Shown piece by piece: positions 1-10,555 of a stretch of 64,000 bases of DNA. The stretch covers positions 5,232,501-5,296,500 of the forward strand of contig CM043942.1 in the NCBI GenBank assembly GCA_014529385.2, given 5' to 3'. The first letter of the stretch is position 1. Every line of letters starts with the position of its first letter. The notes under the pieces were generated by a model, which did no database searches, had not been told where the DNA came from, and saw only the letters and a program-made list of their open reading frames with translations. The DNA comes from Adiantum capillus-veneris. Lineage: Eukaryota > Streptophyta > Polypodiopsida > Polypodiales > Pteridaceae. The position numbers and the translations under genes were made by a program.

Positions 1-250
1 CACAACCCAGATCAGCCTGGCGTTTTCAATTTTCAGCAATTACAGCCAGCGTTTTGCACTTCAGCCCAGATCAGCCAACATTTTTGCATTCTCAGCCTTG
101 CCTGCTTCGGCAGTTGTAGATCAGCCCCGCAGTACCGCCACAGTTGCATATTCCCAGCAAGACACCTAGCATTTTCAGATTTCAGCATTGACCTTGTCGT
201 CGTTGTTGACACCATCGTCGTTGTCGACATCGTCGTCGTCAAGTACCACA
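1..250. repeat. Degenerate ATCAGC/CAGC-rich repeat block
   Basis: The stretch repeats short phrases such as ATCAGCC and GCGTTTT/CATTTT. The same phrases occur on the minus strand around 17,770-17,890 and 20,240-20,350, downstream of the TATA-like sequence of the minus-strand LTR element. It is probably part of the same LTR family entering from the left edge. No reading frame with a recognisable product was found. Confidence 0.35.
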
Positions 251-254
251 GCAT

Positions 255-358
255 CTAGAAGCATTGTACCAGACCTTTGTGCAATCTAAGGCAAATACCT
301 CTCTAGCAATAGAGAGGAGGGCCCTTGGAGGGAGGTTTGGGACCCCATCTGATGTCGT

Positions 359-445
<87 letters not shown>

Positions 446-870
446 CTCTCTTGCACTCTTAACTCAGTTTGCATTCCACTCGTTTGGTCATTGCACATTC
501 TCTCACTAAAGCACGGAAGGCTCTCCCTTCCGCTAATTAAAAGGAACCTGGAGTATCACTGAGCACTCATCCTGAACCATATATCATCATTCACTTCCAA
601 TGCACATTACACAGCATCAATCGGTTGAATAAAGCAAGAGTTTTAATTTCTCTCCGTTGCAGCCCGATTCTTCGGCAACCCATTGAGCCTCTTCGCGGCC
701 ATTCCCTCACCGCATCGAGTGCTCCCATTGCTGTCCATCATCGGCATCATCATCATTTGCATTTTCAGCCCTGATTTCCACGACATATCTGCTGCATTTT
801 TGCAGCCAGCTTTCCGCCCTTGTTTCCCCTCACATCAGGAGAGTAAATCAGCCCCAGATCTTGTTAGCAT
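255..870 (+). repeat. Dispersed repeat, inverted relative of 19,560-20,165
   Basis: Two sub-blocks have counterparts on the minus strand near 20 kb: 264-360 (TTGTACCAGACC..., ending in a CT tract) resembles 19,830-19,740, and 660-860 (ATTCCCTCACCGCATCGA...) resembles 20,165-19,960. The sub-blocks are in opposite order in the two places, so these are rearranged or tandem pieces of a longer repeat. The open frames here are low-complexity or non-ATG and are not taken as genes. Confidence 0.5.
364..442. repeat. (CT)n microsatellite
   Basis: About 79 bp of uninterrupted CT dinucleotide. It translates as Ser-Leu or Arg-Glu runs, which are not genes. Confidence 0.98.
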
Positions 871-1718
871 TCAAGGATCTCTCTGGATTCGTCCAGTCAG
901 TCCCACTTACTCCCACGGACAGGTGTTAGGGAGTGAGGGCTGTTTTGTGGATGTGCCCGGGAAGTGTGAGGTAGGTTTCTCATGTTGGGTTGTGTCTAGC
1001 CATGTTTAGCCTTGGTTTTTGGCTTGGTTCCATGGCCATCTGTGCTCCTACAGGCTGGGAGTATTTTTTCCTAGCCTTGGTATATTTTTCCCATGAGCCC
1101 TAAGGGCATCCGGTGCCCTTCTCTCCCCCTTTGTCTCATTTTCCCCCATTTATGAGGTCATGGAGATAAAAGGGCTGGGTCGGGCAGGTTGGTTATTTGC
1201 CTATATAGGGAGAGGGGGGGGGTCACCTCTTTGCATATTGCCATAGAACCCACAGGGGGGGCAGCCCTTGGGGGCAGATCTAGCCTTGGCTGGCAGTCAC
1301 TGCAGGTTACATTCCTAGCTATTTTGCCCAGCTTGTCAGCGTTTTTCCGATCAGCCCCAGCATTTTTGTTAAGCAGCAGTTGCAATGTGTGGAGACCCTC
1401 TCTACGATGCACTACCTCTTCACGGTAACCCTTCGCGAGCCTTGTGATCATGCAATGGTAGGGTTTCTCATCTGAGATCCAAATCCAGATCTAGATCAGG
1501 CCAGGAGGAAGTGCACCAGATCTATGCTTTCATAGCATGTTGGAGGTGGTACCCATGCGGAAACCGTGTCAGTGGGCTCGTGTGCAGGAGCAGTCGGCAG
1601 TGTCACTAGCAGTTGCAGCTGTGTGTACCTTGGGTCTATCCATAGGGCATGTCAAATTTATTCTGGACCACCCTTGGTCCCTTGTATGAGCAGCTTGTAT
1701 CAGCATAGAGAGCCTTTC

Positions 1719-1721
<3 letters not shown>
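871..1721. other. Repeat-derived sequence without gene
   Basis: No coding similarity was recognised on either strand. Phrases such as GATCAGCCCCAGCATTTTTG (about 1,349-1,368) recall the block at 1-250, so the stretch is probably decayed LTR-element sequence. Confidence 0.4.

Positions 1722-1779
<58 letters not shown>
1722..1779. repeat. (CT)n microsatellite abutting a LINE fragment
   Basis: About 58 bp of pure CT end directly where LINE-like coding sequence begins. Confidence 0.98.
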
Positions 1780-1780
<1 letters not shown>

Positions 1781-1782
<2 letters not shown>

Positions 1783-2935
1783 CAGGGCAGCGGCGCCGTT
1801 CCAGGAGCATACCCCAGAATAGCTGGTATGATAAGTGCAGAGAGACCAGAGCCCGACTCTACAGCGAGGTACTTCTAGGAGTCATTACTCACATGCAGTC
1901 ACAGATTGCCTCTCGGCGTTTGGTACAACGGAAGAAGAGGACGTTCCTAGCTAGAGCAGAATTCAGTTGTTTTTGAGCCAAGATTCAGGCGAGCCATGGC
2001 GACTCTTCCATGAGCACTCTCCCCCACCAGTCATCATTTCTACAGAGGTATGGGGTCAGTATGCATCATCCCTCTACACAGTCTCAGGGCAGCTACCTCT
2101 TCCAGATCCGCCAGATCCATGCCCACACACGTGCTTTTTTTACCGTTGAGGTGGTAAAGAAATCCATTGACAGGATGAAGACCAGGAGAGCATATGATCA
2201 TGATGGCCTGGTAGCGGAGCATTTTATACATGCCAGAGATCTGCTTGCAGAGCTTCTAATAATGATGTTCAACCGTGCCATGTGTGAGGGCCTACCGGAT
2301 GCTTGGAGTTTGTCCACTATCATACCTATCTTCAAGTCAAGGGACCCTATGGAGCCTGGGAACTACCGCACTATTGGACACACATTGGCACGGTTGTACT
2401 CATCCATCCTTGAGCGGCAGTTAAGTAGACAGGCAGAGAGAGGGCGTACGGGCAGCAGGATAGGCGGGTTTCAGGAGAGATTTCTCTACTCTTGATCATA
2501 TTCTGACACTCAGAGCCATTATTGAGGAGGGGAGATCGCGTGGGAGATGGCTATATTGTTGCTTTGTGGATTTTCGCAAAGCCTTCGATACAGTACCTAG
2601 AGCGAGATTGATGCACACACAGCAGGAGATGGGGGTACCCAAAGAGTTGATTTGGGGGATCATGGCTCTATACAAGTCAGTAGTGGGGCATGTACGCACT
2701 CCAAAGATCTCTGATGTGGTCCACTCCACTATTGGGGTGAAGCAGGGCTGCCCGCTATCCCCTACACTATTCGGCATGTATGTGGATGAGGTTGCTGACT
2801 ACATTGAGAGGGATGGTGATAGAGGAGCAAAGTTGGCAGGGACATGGATCCCCCTATTGTTATATGCTGATGATAATGTGTTGATTTCTGACTCCCCGGA
2901 GGGGATAGATCGGAGTCAAGGTGTCACGAGCCAGT
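1781..2935 (+). pseudogene. LINE ORF2 fragment: linker and reverse transcriptase, truncated at both ends
   Basis: The frame first gives the basic linker found between endonuclease and RT in plant LINEs (SWYDKCRETRARL... QKKRTFLARAEF), with a TGA near 1,974. RT follows: PEGNYRTIG-like motif near 2,355, DFRKAFDTVPRARL near 2,570, GVKQGCPLSPTLFGMYVDEV near 2,737 and the catalytic box YADD near 2,863. Reading moves from frame 3 to frame 1 near 2,487, so at least one frameshift and one stop break it. There is no endonuclease before it and no 3' third after about 2,930. It is a dead copy. The domain calls are secure; the clade is not assigned. Confidence 0.85.
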
Positions 2936-3968
2936 TCTTGTCTTCATTGCATCTTCTGCTGCCACCTTTGACATAGGCCCCCCGGCCAAGTCCTGTAAGT
3001 TAAAAGGGTTAGCCCTAACCCCCTTTTGGGCCACTCGAGCAGAGCCTGCAAGTTGGTGAAAACTTCTTTTGTCTCTACCATTAGGCCCCTCGGCCGGGTC
3101 CTGCCAATTAGGCCATGCAACATTGCCCTTGATTACGCCTGCAAAAACAGACATGGGACAGAAACTAGTTCTACACCCACTATTGGGCACTGACGACGTT
3201 AGTGGGGATGTCGTGGTATTTAGTCAATACTATGCATGATGGAGCTGATGGTTATATTGTCTTGTGGGTGACTACCATGGGTCTATACCTTGCATTTTCC
3301 TTTAAGGGTGAGTTTGGGCTTATCCTGGATTCATCTAGGTATGTATATATATATTGACTCTAAGTACTGTTTGACTAAACCACAAATATCCAACACTTGC
3401 ACAAAGACGACGATTATTGAACATTCGCATCACATTCCCGTCGAGATCTTATATGAGAATCATGATCATTGTAACTTATTTAAAAATCACATCCAGACCG
3501 CGCTGATCTTTTAACAGATGTCGATCTACTAAATCTCGTTACTCACATTCACATCGCCCCTCAGGTGACTAAGATAAAATGTTGCAATTATTTCATCTTT
3601 ATTTAAACAACACACTCATGAGAGAGCACATGTAACATATTCATTTTAGGAATTCCGATTGAAATGTACATCTTTTCATAAAGTCATTCAGCAGAATATT
3701 GTCAGCTTGTCAGTATCCTTGAAATCTCTAAAGAAATCAATGACTTATTCTCATTGAGGTAATCTATGACAAAGGAGTGGAGTGACTCCCCTTGTGAGCA
3801 ACCCGCACTACACCACATTCAACCTACCGATTCATCAATAACTTTTGGAATAGTCAATGCTAAACCAAAAGTTTCAACGTAAAGCTCTAGTATCTGAGGT
3901 GTATCTGCTAAGTCCTCCTCCTCCATCCCAAACACCGTCGAGTCAGCTTACCTTTCACTTTCCTTTCC
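2936..3968. other. Decayed repeat sequence without gene
   Basis: No protein similarity was recognised. A short motif (TAGGCCCC[C/T]CGGCC...GTCCTG) occurs twice, near 2,977 and 3,084. TGTCACGAGCC near 2,921 could be the start of an LTR, but no partner was found in the window. Confidence 0.3.
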
Positions 3969-4140
3969 TTACGAGCGAGGACCCATTCTAAAATAAGGAA
4001 CTCTTTTGTCTCTTTCACTTCTAGTTGCTCCCCTGGCTCCGTGCCCCACTAGCACTTCCCCTTTGAAAGGTCTCAATAAACTCACATGAAATGGATTGTA
4101 AACCTTCCAAGTATCTGGTAACTTGGCTAGTGTGGAGTTA
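3969..4140 (-). pseudogene. Ty3/gypsy integrase C-terminal fragment
   Basis: The minus strand encodes a short stretch containing NPFHVSLLRPFKG, the signature at the end of the integrase domain just before the chromodomain in plant chromoviruses. Only about 50 residues are recognisable. It abuts the outer end of the left LINE arm. Its element is otherwise not identifiable here. Confidence 0.6.
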
Positions 4141-4424
4141 AACATTGCCTTTGGTAATGAGGCGTCAATGCTGCTGCTCTTCCCCCCCGCTTCCCTACTC
4201 GCCATTGTGCTCCCCCCTTCTCCCGCCCTCCCCCCCTACTTGCCCGCTGCCTGCGCCCACTGCCCTACCCACTGTCCCCTACAGGCTACCCACCTCCTCG
4301 TCCACTCCCGGTCCTGCTTGGCTGGTCTCGCTAGCACCTTCGACGTGCTCGGTCCAACAGAAGGCCTTCGTTCGCTGACACCCCTTCGCCCTTTCTTCAC
4401 AGCAACAGACACTGATGGGGGCTC

Positions 4425-5192
4425 ATGCTCCACCTCAGAGGGACTCTCAAGAAGCCCACCGTCCGACTTGCTCTTTCGTCGATAGAGCAAGCGAGCCTCG
4501 CAGTGGAGGTGGAACACCTTCAGGCGACTTCCGTCATCTGCAAGATTCTCGGCACCAGACCCAACAGAGGAGAGGTGCGTGATCTTCTCCAAGCCCGTCT
4601 TATCTCAGAGGTGGGCAAGATCTTGGATATTCAGTTCCTCGGACACGGCTACTATCAGATAGAGTTCGAGACATCCGAGATGGCATCCAAGGTCATCGCG
4701 ATGAGCCCCTTGGCCATCCAAGCAGTTCGAGCCCACTTTCGACAGTGGAGGCATGGTTTTGATCCAGCGACAGATGTTTTGGTAGAGGAGGCAGACCTTT
4801 CCATCTCTGTCTGCTTCCCCGATTTGAGGAGGGAGTACCTGCCACTCTTGTCCAGGATAGGCTCAGAGATTGGGACTGTCCTGGAGACACCTCGCACGAC
4901 AGCCTCTGTAGCTGCCAAGGCGGCCGCCATCCCCTCAGTACGTGTTCTGGTTCGGAACACCCACACTCTCCCGAAGGTCATCCTACTACCGCGGGTGAGT
5001 GGGGGTTGGTTTTCTCAAAGCGTGGAGTATTCGGGCCTCCTGAATCAATGTTTCATTTGCATACAAATGGGCCATTTGGCAAAGGCCTGTCCTTGCAGAA
5101 GACCTCGACCCACAGCGCATGCACAGCCTCCCAAGGCTGAGCAAGCCCAGCAGCAAGCGCACACAGGACGCACAGGCTGGTACCTCGATTGA
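4425..5192 (+). pseudogene. LINE ORF1 N-terminal part: DUF4283-like domain and CCHC knuckle (left arm)
   Basis: This is the nucleic-acid-binding ORF1 protein of an L1-type plant LINE. The first ~115 residues resemble the DUF4283 domain of plant LINE ORF1 (HGYYQIEFETSEMASKVI, then MSPLAIQAVRAHF). A zinc knuckle follows near residue 208 (CFICIQMGHLAKAC, pattern C-X2-C-X4-H-X4-C). The frame ends at a TAG soon after, and the low-complexity continuation (5,119-5,676) lies in another frame, so the copy is frameshifted. The minus-strand counterpart is 15.5-17.6 kb. The domain order is typical; the exact start is not determined. Confidence 0.75.
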
Positions 5193-5460
5193 GAACAACG
5201 ATCAGACAGCTGACAGTTGGCAACAGGTGCCTGGACGTCGCCGACCGACAGGGGCGGCGGGCTCACCCCACTGCTCCCCTTGGTGGCCGACCTTCAGCAG
5301 CTCAGCAGCACTGGACGCACAAGCTGGTACCTCGACTGAGAACAACGATCAGACAGCTGACGGTTGGCAGCAGGTGCCTGACCGTCGCCGACAGGGGCGG
5401 CGGGCTCAACCACTGCTCCCCCTGGTGGCCGACCTTCAACAGCTTAGTAGCACTGGGTTC
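5167..5460 (+). repeat. 147-bp in-frame tandem duplication in LINE ORF1
   Basis: Sequence starting GACGCACA(G/A)GCTGGTACC occurs at 5,167 and again at 5,314, a 147-bp period (49 codons). The corresponding right-arm segment (16.62-16.78 kb) has only one copy, so the duplication arose after the arms separated. Confidence 0.85.
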
Positions 5461-5688
5461 CAATTGGGAACCGTTTTGACCACCTTCAGCAGGATCCGCC
5501 TCAAGAGGCCCCGTCCACTTCAGTTTCTCCACCTCCTCCCTCAGACATTGCCGCTCCGCCTCCCCCGCCTCCTCCTCCTTCCCCTCCTCCACCTTCGCCT
5601 CCCGTCCCTCCTCTCTCCCCAGGTGGGGCCCACAGCCCCATCTCCTGACCCCTCCACCACTCCTCCTCAGACGTAGGGGACTGGTCAT

Positions 5689-6384
5689 GTGTCTGCCAAG
5701 AGGCGATCTCTTGGTGGTGCTTTCACTACGAGCCGTGTGGCTCAAGAGGGACAGTCCCACTTGAGGTTGCCTTTTTTGGTGCAGACTACTACTTTTGCAG
5801 TAGTCCCTATAGGTTTGACTAGCTTTGACATTCGCAAACGCTGGGACTTCTTCGACTACAATTTCACACGGTTTTTGGGTGACTCTTCTCCTGACCTAGA
5901 GGAGGCTTGCTTTCGAGTCCATGTCCTCTTTCTTGCAGCTAGAGGCATTGAGGTTTTGGACACAACGATGGGTTTCTCCTCTCCGTTGTGCGGTAGGGAT
6001 CGCACAGAGAGGACTCAGCACACAGTCCTTCACTGGCTCCAGACTCAGGCTACTGAGTTCTCACACCACACAGAGGACTTAGGGATGACTGATCTGGTAC
6101 AGACACTTTGGCCTCTTGCCAAGTTCAGCGGGACGCCTCCGGATGCAATGGGGTACAGGCACATTGTGGTGCATTTGTTTGCTGACACTCAGAGCCCTCC
6201 TTGTTATGTATTTGTACATGAGGATTCTTGGACAGAGGCTACACGCTCGGCTTGGGGCTGGGCGGGACAGTCACCTCTTTCGCGCTTGTCTAGAGGTCGT
6301 TCGAATGCGGATTACTCCCCATCCAAACCGGCCTCAAAGATAGCAAGGTTGGCTGTTGTGGCAGTATCTGTTTTCTCCCACTGA
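5689..6384 (+). pseudogene. LINE ORF1 C-terminal part (left arm)
   Basis: An open frame of about 231 codons follows the proline-rich linker and ends with TGA at 6,382-6,384, just before the expected ORF2 start. I do not recognise a named domain. The strongest sign of coding is that the right arm encodes the same protein on the minus strand (VQTLWPL.KF, RHIVVHLFADTQSPPCYVF). In the uninterrupted LINE, ORF1 stop and ORF2 ATG are about 5 bp apart; here a chromovirus sits between them. Confidence 0.65.
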
Positions 6385-6387
6385 CTC
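6383..6387. repeat. Target-site duplication GACTC (left)
   Basis: GACTC directly precedes the TGTAAC start of the 5' LTR and is repeated exactly after the 3' LTR at 14,038-14,042. Confidence 0.95.
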
Positions 6388-7901
6388 TGTAACTAAGTCA
6401 GACTTTGTAAATAATTAATTTATTTACGAGAAAACAATTATCTAATTAGTTGTGTGCACACCAGAATAGACCTAGCAGTTCTAAGGCCTCAGGTGAGCCT
6501 AAATGCGGGCCACAACACCTCAGAGGGACCTTAGCAGAAATTACCCTGAAGCCCTAGTGATTGGGAAATCGGGTCTTCAAAAAGGGGTAAGCAGTAGCCT
6601 CAGATTTTAGGCTCAAGAAAAATACGCGCGTCAGTACAAGCACATGAATGAGATGGGGTCCTTAGAACAGTGACCCTAAGGCTAATAAAGCTAATAAAGC
6701 CTTAGGGTAAGTTTCGTTAAATTAAATTTAACGGTCCGTGCTCGGCAGGCGGCCGGACAAGTGTGAACAGGTAAAGGCGGTGCAGTGCAAGTGCGGCATT
6801 GCGCCGGCAGACCTTTGGTGTTCTCATAAAAGAATCATTGGTAGCATTTGTTAGTTAGTTGCACATTTTTAATTAATGAGCTAGAAGTTTTTAAAGTCAA
6901 AAGTTGAATGGTTTTTAAGTTTTTAAAGTAAGTGTGCCAAGTGGCACACTTACCAATGCAAACTAACTCTCTCTCACTCTCACTCTCACCCTCTCTCTCT
7001 TCCTAGCGCCCCCTCTCCCTGATGGCTATTTAGGAGCCCCCCTCCCCCATTTTCAGGGCTGGCAGTGCACCTACCCCCCCCCTAATGTGAGCGTGCTCTA
7101 CGCGGTGGAGCCCTCCATTGAAGCTTGAGAGCAGCCCCTTGCGACATATGTGGTAGCCTTGTGCTCCCATTGTCAAGAACAAGGGATCTCACAATCATAG
7201 ACACCTTCTGGTGAAGTTTCATCGCGAGAAGCTACCGTAGACGCTCTCTTAGCAGAGTGCGGTTGCTGTAATTCTCTGTTTTCAGCCCCTAATCACCTCG
7301 ATTAGGGCTGTTTTCAGCAGATCGGCCATAGAAATTCTCTTCTCTCTCCTTATCCTAAGTCTACATCAAGTTTGGCGCGATTCCATTGCGAAGAAGACCT
7401 CTGTTTCGGCATAGGGGTGTGCACAGGTAAGAATTTCAGGTTATGTGCAGAAAATTACAGCAAGCATGTGCGTGTGCATTTTGCTTGTTTCTCTTTTGTG
7501 TTCGATGCATGAATGAATGAGCATGAAGGCAACACATAACGGAAGATGGACTCTCCTCGGTGAGAGCTTCCGATGAGCTGTTTTGGAAGATAGACTCTCT
7601 TTTCGAGAGCTTCCAACCAGTCTCGCAGAAGATGGGAAGTCCCCTAAGCAAAAAGAAAGTGGAAACACTTTCTCAGTCAGTAGTCAGAACTGAACAGAAG
7701 AAAGAATAGAGGACGGGCGTATGCCCCGTTCCTGTGCTTGTAAAGATTCTCCCTTAGTAATAAAGATATTCTCTTTATGGGGGGGGGACCAGCCCATCTT
7801 CTGGTCCCCAATGGAGTGTCAAGTTTTCTCTCTCCCTCTAATTCTCTTGAGTATTTGAAGTGCAATTAAACGTCAATTTATGCTTCCGTATTTTTGTGAC
7901 A
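6388..7901 (+). repeat. 5' LTR of chromovirus
   Basis: It starts TGTAACTAAG and ends TTTTGTGACA. It matches 12,525-14,037 with about 15-20 visible substitutions and a small G-run indel. An 11-bp-arm palindrome (TAAGTGTGCCA, AG, TGGCACACTTA) lies at 6,929-6,952. No clear TATA box was chosen. Confidence 0.95.
6674..6707 (+). promoter_or_regulatory. LTR hairpin presenting two AATAAA signals
   Basis: CCCTAAGGC and GCCTTAGGG form a 9-bp stem around a loop holding AATAAA twice (6,684 and 6,693). The 3' LTR has the same structure at 12,811-12,844. It could be the polyadenylation region of the element; that function is inference. Confidence 0.5.
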
Positions 7902-7902
7902 G

Positions 7903-7914
7903 TGGTATCAGAGC
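7903..7914 (+). other. Primer-binding site, initiator tRNA-Met type
   Basis: TGGTATCAGAGC begins two bases after the 5' LTR and is the usual plant LTR-element sequence complementary to the 3' end of initiator tRNA-Met. Confidence 0.95.
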
Positions 7915-7967
7915 AAGGTCCTCTCTCTCTTCCTGAAGGGATTGACGACTCTTGGCAGACTGCAGAA

Positions 7968-10075
7968 ATGGGAGGACGCGAGATAGAGTTCTCTCTCCTT
8001 CAACAGCAGGTGGAAGAGTTGGAGAAAGCTCTCTCCCATCCAGAAGTCCAAAAGATTCTCCATACTCTTGAAAAAGGGAAGGAGAAAATGCCGATGGGGT
8101 CGGGAGAAATTCCGCAGAACCCAAGGCGCCACAACCAAGAAAAGATCCTTTGATTGGAACTTCCCGCATGCACGAGAGGCAGAAGAAATCTCCAGAACGT
8201 CATGTGCGGTTTAATCCAAAAGTTCAAGAGCAGGATCCCCCTCATTCCCCTCAGTTCTCTTTCATGAAGGATCTGGAAGACATAGTTTCTCCGGAAGACA
8301 TGTTTCTCAACGATCCGTCGTAGCAAGAAGTACATTCAAGGGAAAGGACTCCTGTCCCCAAGGAGTCTAAGCATAGAAAGAAGGAGCACCATAAGAAGAA
8401 GCACCATAGGCAGAAAACATTCAAGTCGGGAGATAGAGATGTGAAATTCGACACCTACAATGGACGGCGTGATAATGACAAAGCTTTGGCTTTCATCCGC
8501 CAATTTGAAGTTGCATTTGCTGAAGGGAATTTTAAAGAAAGATCCAAGCTTCGCCATGTTAGTTTGTACCTGAAAGGCACCGCCAGCAATTGGTGGTTAA
8601 CCCTTATCCTGGAAGATCGCAAACCCCAAGATTGGACCGCTTTCAAGAAGGAGTTCTACGCACAATTCCTTCCTCCAGACTATGAGGAAGAGGTAAAGAA
8701 AGAATGGGATCGACTTTCACAGTCAGAGAACGAAACTGTTCCACGCTATGTGGATAGGTTTTGGGACGTTCTCTTGAAAGTCACTCCATTCAAGAATATT
8801 GACGATTCGGAGAAGATGCGCAAGTTTGAAGCAGGTTTGCATGAAGCCTTGCAAAAGGCTATGAAGCTTTACCCTCGAGGTAACTTGCAGATACTTATGG
8901 AATCAGCCCGCATAGCTGATGGAATACATGACAAGGGTACTCCCAGGAAGATGGAGCAAAGCACTTACCATGCCAAGCAGAAGGCTCTCCATGAGCAGCC
9001 TACCTCTTCTACTTCTTCTCAAAAGAAGAAAAGAACCGCCTCCGAAGCAAAAGCAAAGCCAAATCAGCCCAAGAAAGGGAGATATCTCTCTCCTGCTGAG
9101 TTGCGAACATACATTAGTGAAGGAAGATGCTTCAAGTGCGGACAAGTTGGTCATATGAAGGGTGACTGTCCAACCAAACCTCCACAACCACCCTCTTCCA
9201 ATGCAGTCCCAGATGTACAGGGAAATACAACCAAGGATGGAAAAGAAAGAGCTCTTCTCAAAGCATGGGGTAGTATCAACAACCAGCGGGCTCTTATTTT
9301 GTTTGACCCTGGTAGTACAGACAACTTCATCTCTACCAAGCTAGCTGACGACCTGAACTTGCAGCCCAATCCTTTTGGAGTCTCTATTCAAGCGCAATCT
9401 GCTTTCAAAGGGCAAAACTCAAACTCTACTCCAATCATAGGGAAGTTGAATCTAAAGGTCGACGACTACAAGGATCAAGAGTCTTTCTTACTAGCTTCAC
9501 TTGAAGGATACGATGTTATCTTGGGAATGCCTTGGCACTACAAGATGCATCCCATTCCTGACTATGTTCAGAAAACCTTATCTTTTGCTCATAAAGGAAA
9601 GGAGTATCTTGTACTTGCAAATGCAGGTGATTGGCGTATTCCTATCGCCAACCACATTGCCATCAAGAAAGAAATGAAAAAGTGTGTTTCAGCGTACTTG
9701 ATTTTTGCAAGAGAGAGAGATGTGTCTGTTTCACAACTTTCTTCCTCTTTAGAGCAAAAAAGACTTAAGTTCATAGAAAGATATAAAGATTGTTTTGCAG
9801 ATGAACTTCCAAATGAACTCCCACCTTCGCGACCTGAGGATCATACCATTGATTTGATCCCAGGAAGTTCTCCTCCAAATCAGCCCCCTTATCGAGTTAG
9901 TCTAATGCAGCAAGAGGAAATTCTCAAGCAGGTTAACGAACTTTTGGAGAAGGGCTTAATAAGGCCTAGTACTTCTCCATATTGTTCGCCTGTCTTGCTA
10001 GTACAGAAAAAGGATGGCACATTCTGCATGTGCATAGACTATAGATCTCTAAACAAGATCACAATCAAGAATTGA
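7968..10075 (+). pseudogene. Chromovirus gag, protease and RT N-terminus
   Basis: ATG at 7,968 opens a coiled-coil-like start (LLQQQVEELEKALSH). The frame shifts between about 8,100 and 8,138, and a TAG follows at 8,321. From about 8,441 comes the capsid domain ([26 protein letters not shown]), a zinc knuckle near 9,130 ([14 protein letters not shown]) and an aspartic protease near 9,300. The protease active site reads D-P-G-S where D-S/T-G is expected, followed by the [11 protein letters not shown] segment. RT begins with [17 protein letters not shown] and [13 protein letters not shown] and stops at TGA 10,073, at a position compatible with CGA to TGA. Confidence 0.9.
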
Positions 10076-10555
10076 TTTCCAATCCCTCGGATTGACGACA
10101 TTCTTGATAAGTTACAAGGAGCCAGTGTCTTTAGTCGTATAGACTTGAAGAGCGGTTATCATCAAATCCGCATAGCTCCTCAGGATGTGCATAAGACTTC
10201 ATTTAGAACAACCTTCGGGTTGTATGAATTCTTAGTGATGCCTTTTGGACTCACTAATGCACCAGCTACATTCAATAGAATGATAGATAGAATCTTCCAC
10301 TCATACAGAAGCTTTACAGGCGTTTTCTTTGATGACGTCTTAATCTTCTTAGAGACGGAAGACGAACACTATAAGCATCTCGCCTTAGTATTTGAAGAAT
10401 TACGCAAACACAAATTATTTGTGAATGCTAAGAAGAGTGAGTTCTTTCTAAAAGAAATCCACTATTTGGGCCATATAGTATCTCACAACCAGGTGAGAAT
10501 GGACCCTGATAAGATTCAAGCAGTTGTTTGTCGCGATAGCAGGTCCTCTCCATGA
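10076..10555 (+). pseudogene. Chromovirus RT palm
   Basis: The frame continues directly after TGA 10,073: FSRIDLKSGYHQIRI, then MPFGLTNAPATFNRM and the catalytic box FFDDVLIF (the two Asp retained). Near 10,525 the reading jumps from an IQAVV-type motif straight to residues just before an AGPLHDLTKK-type motif in another frame. The roughly 30 residues that normally carry the YYRRFI motif are missing, so this is an internal deletion with frameshift in the RT thumb. Confidence 0.88.

Noticed and set aside
286-509. Long frames made of Ser-Leu or Arg-Glu repeats (also 1.7, 30.6, 31.6, 43.3, 52.2 and 53.2 kb)
   Set aside because: Translations of CT/GA/GT microsatellites, with no non-repetitive coding context.
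2921-3000. TGTCACGAGCC as an LTR start
   Set aside because: No matching second LTR, primer site or purine tract in the window.
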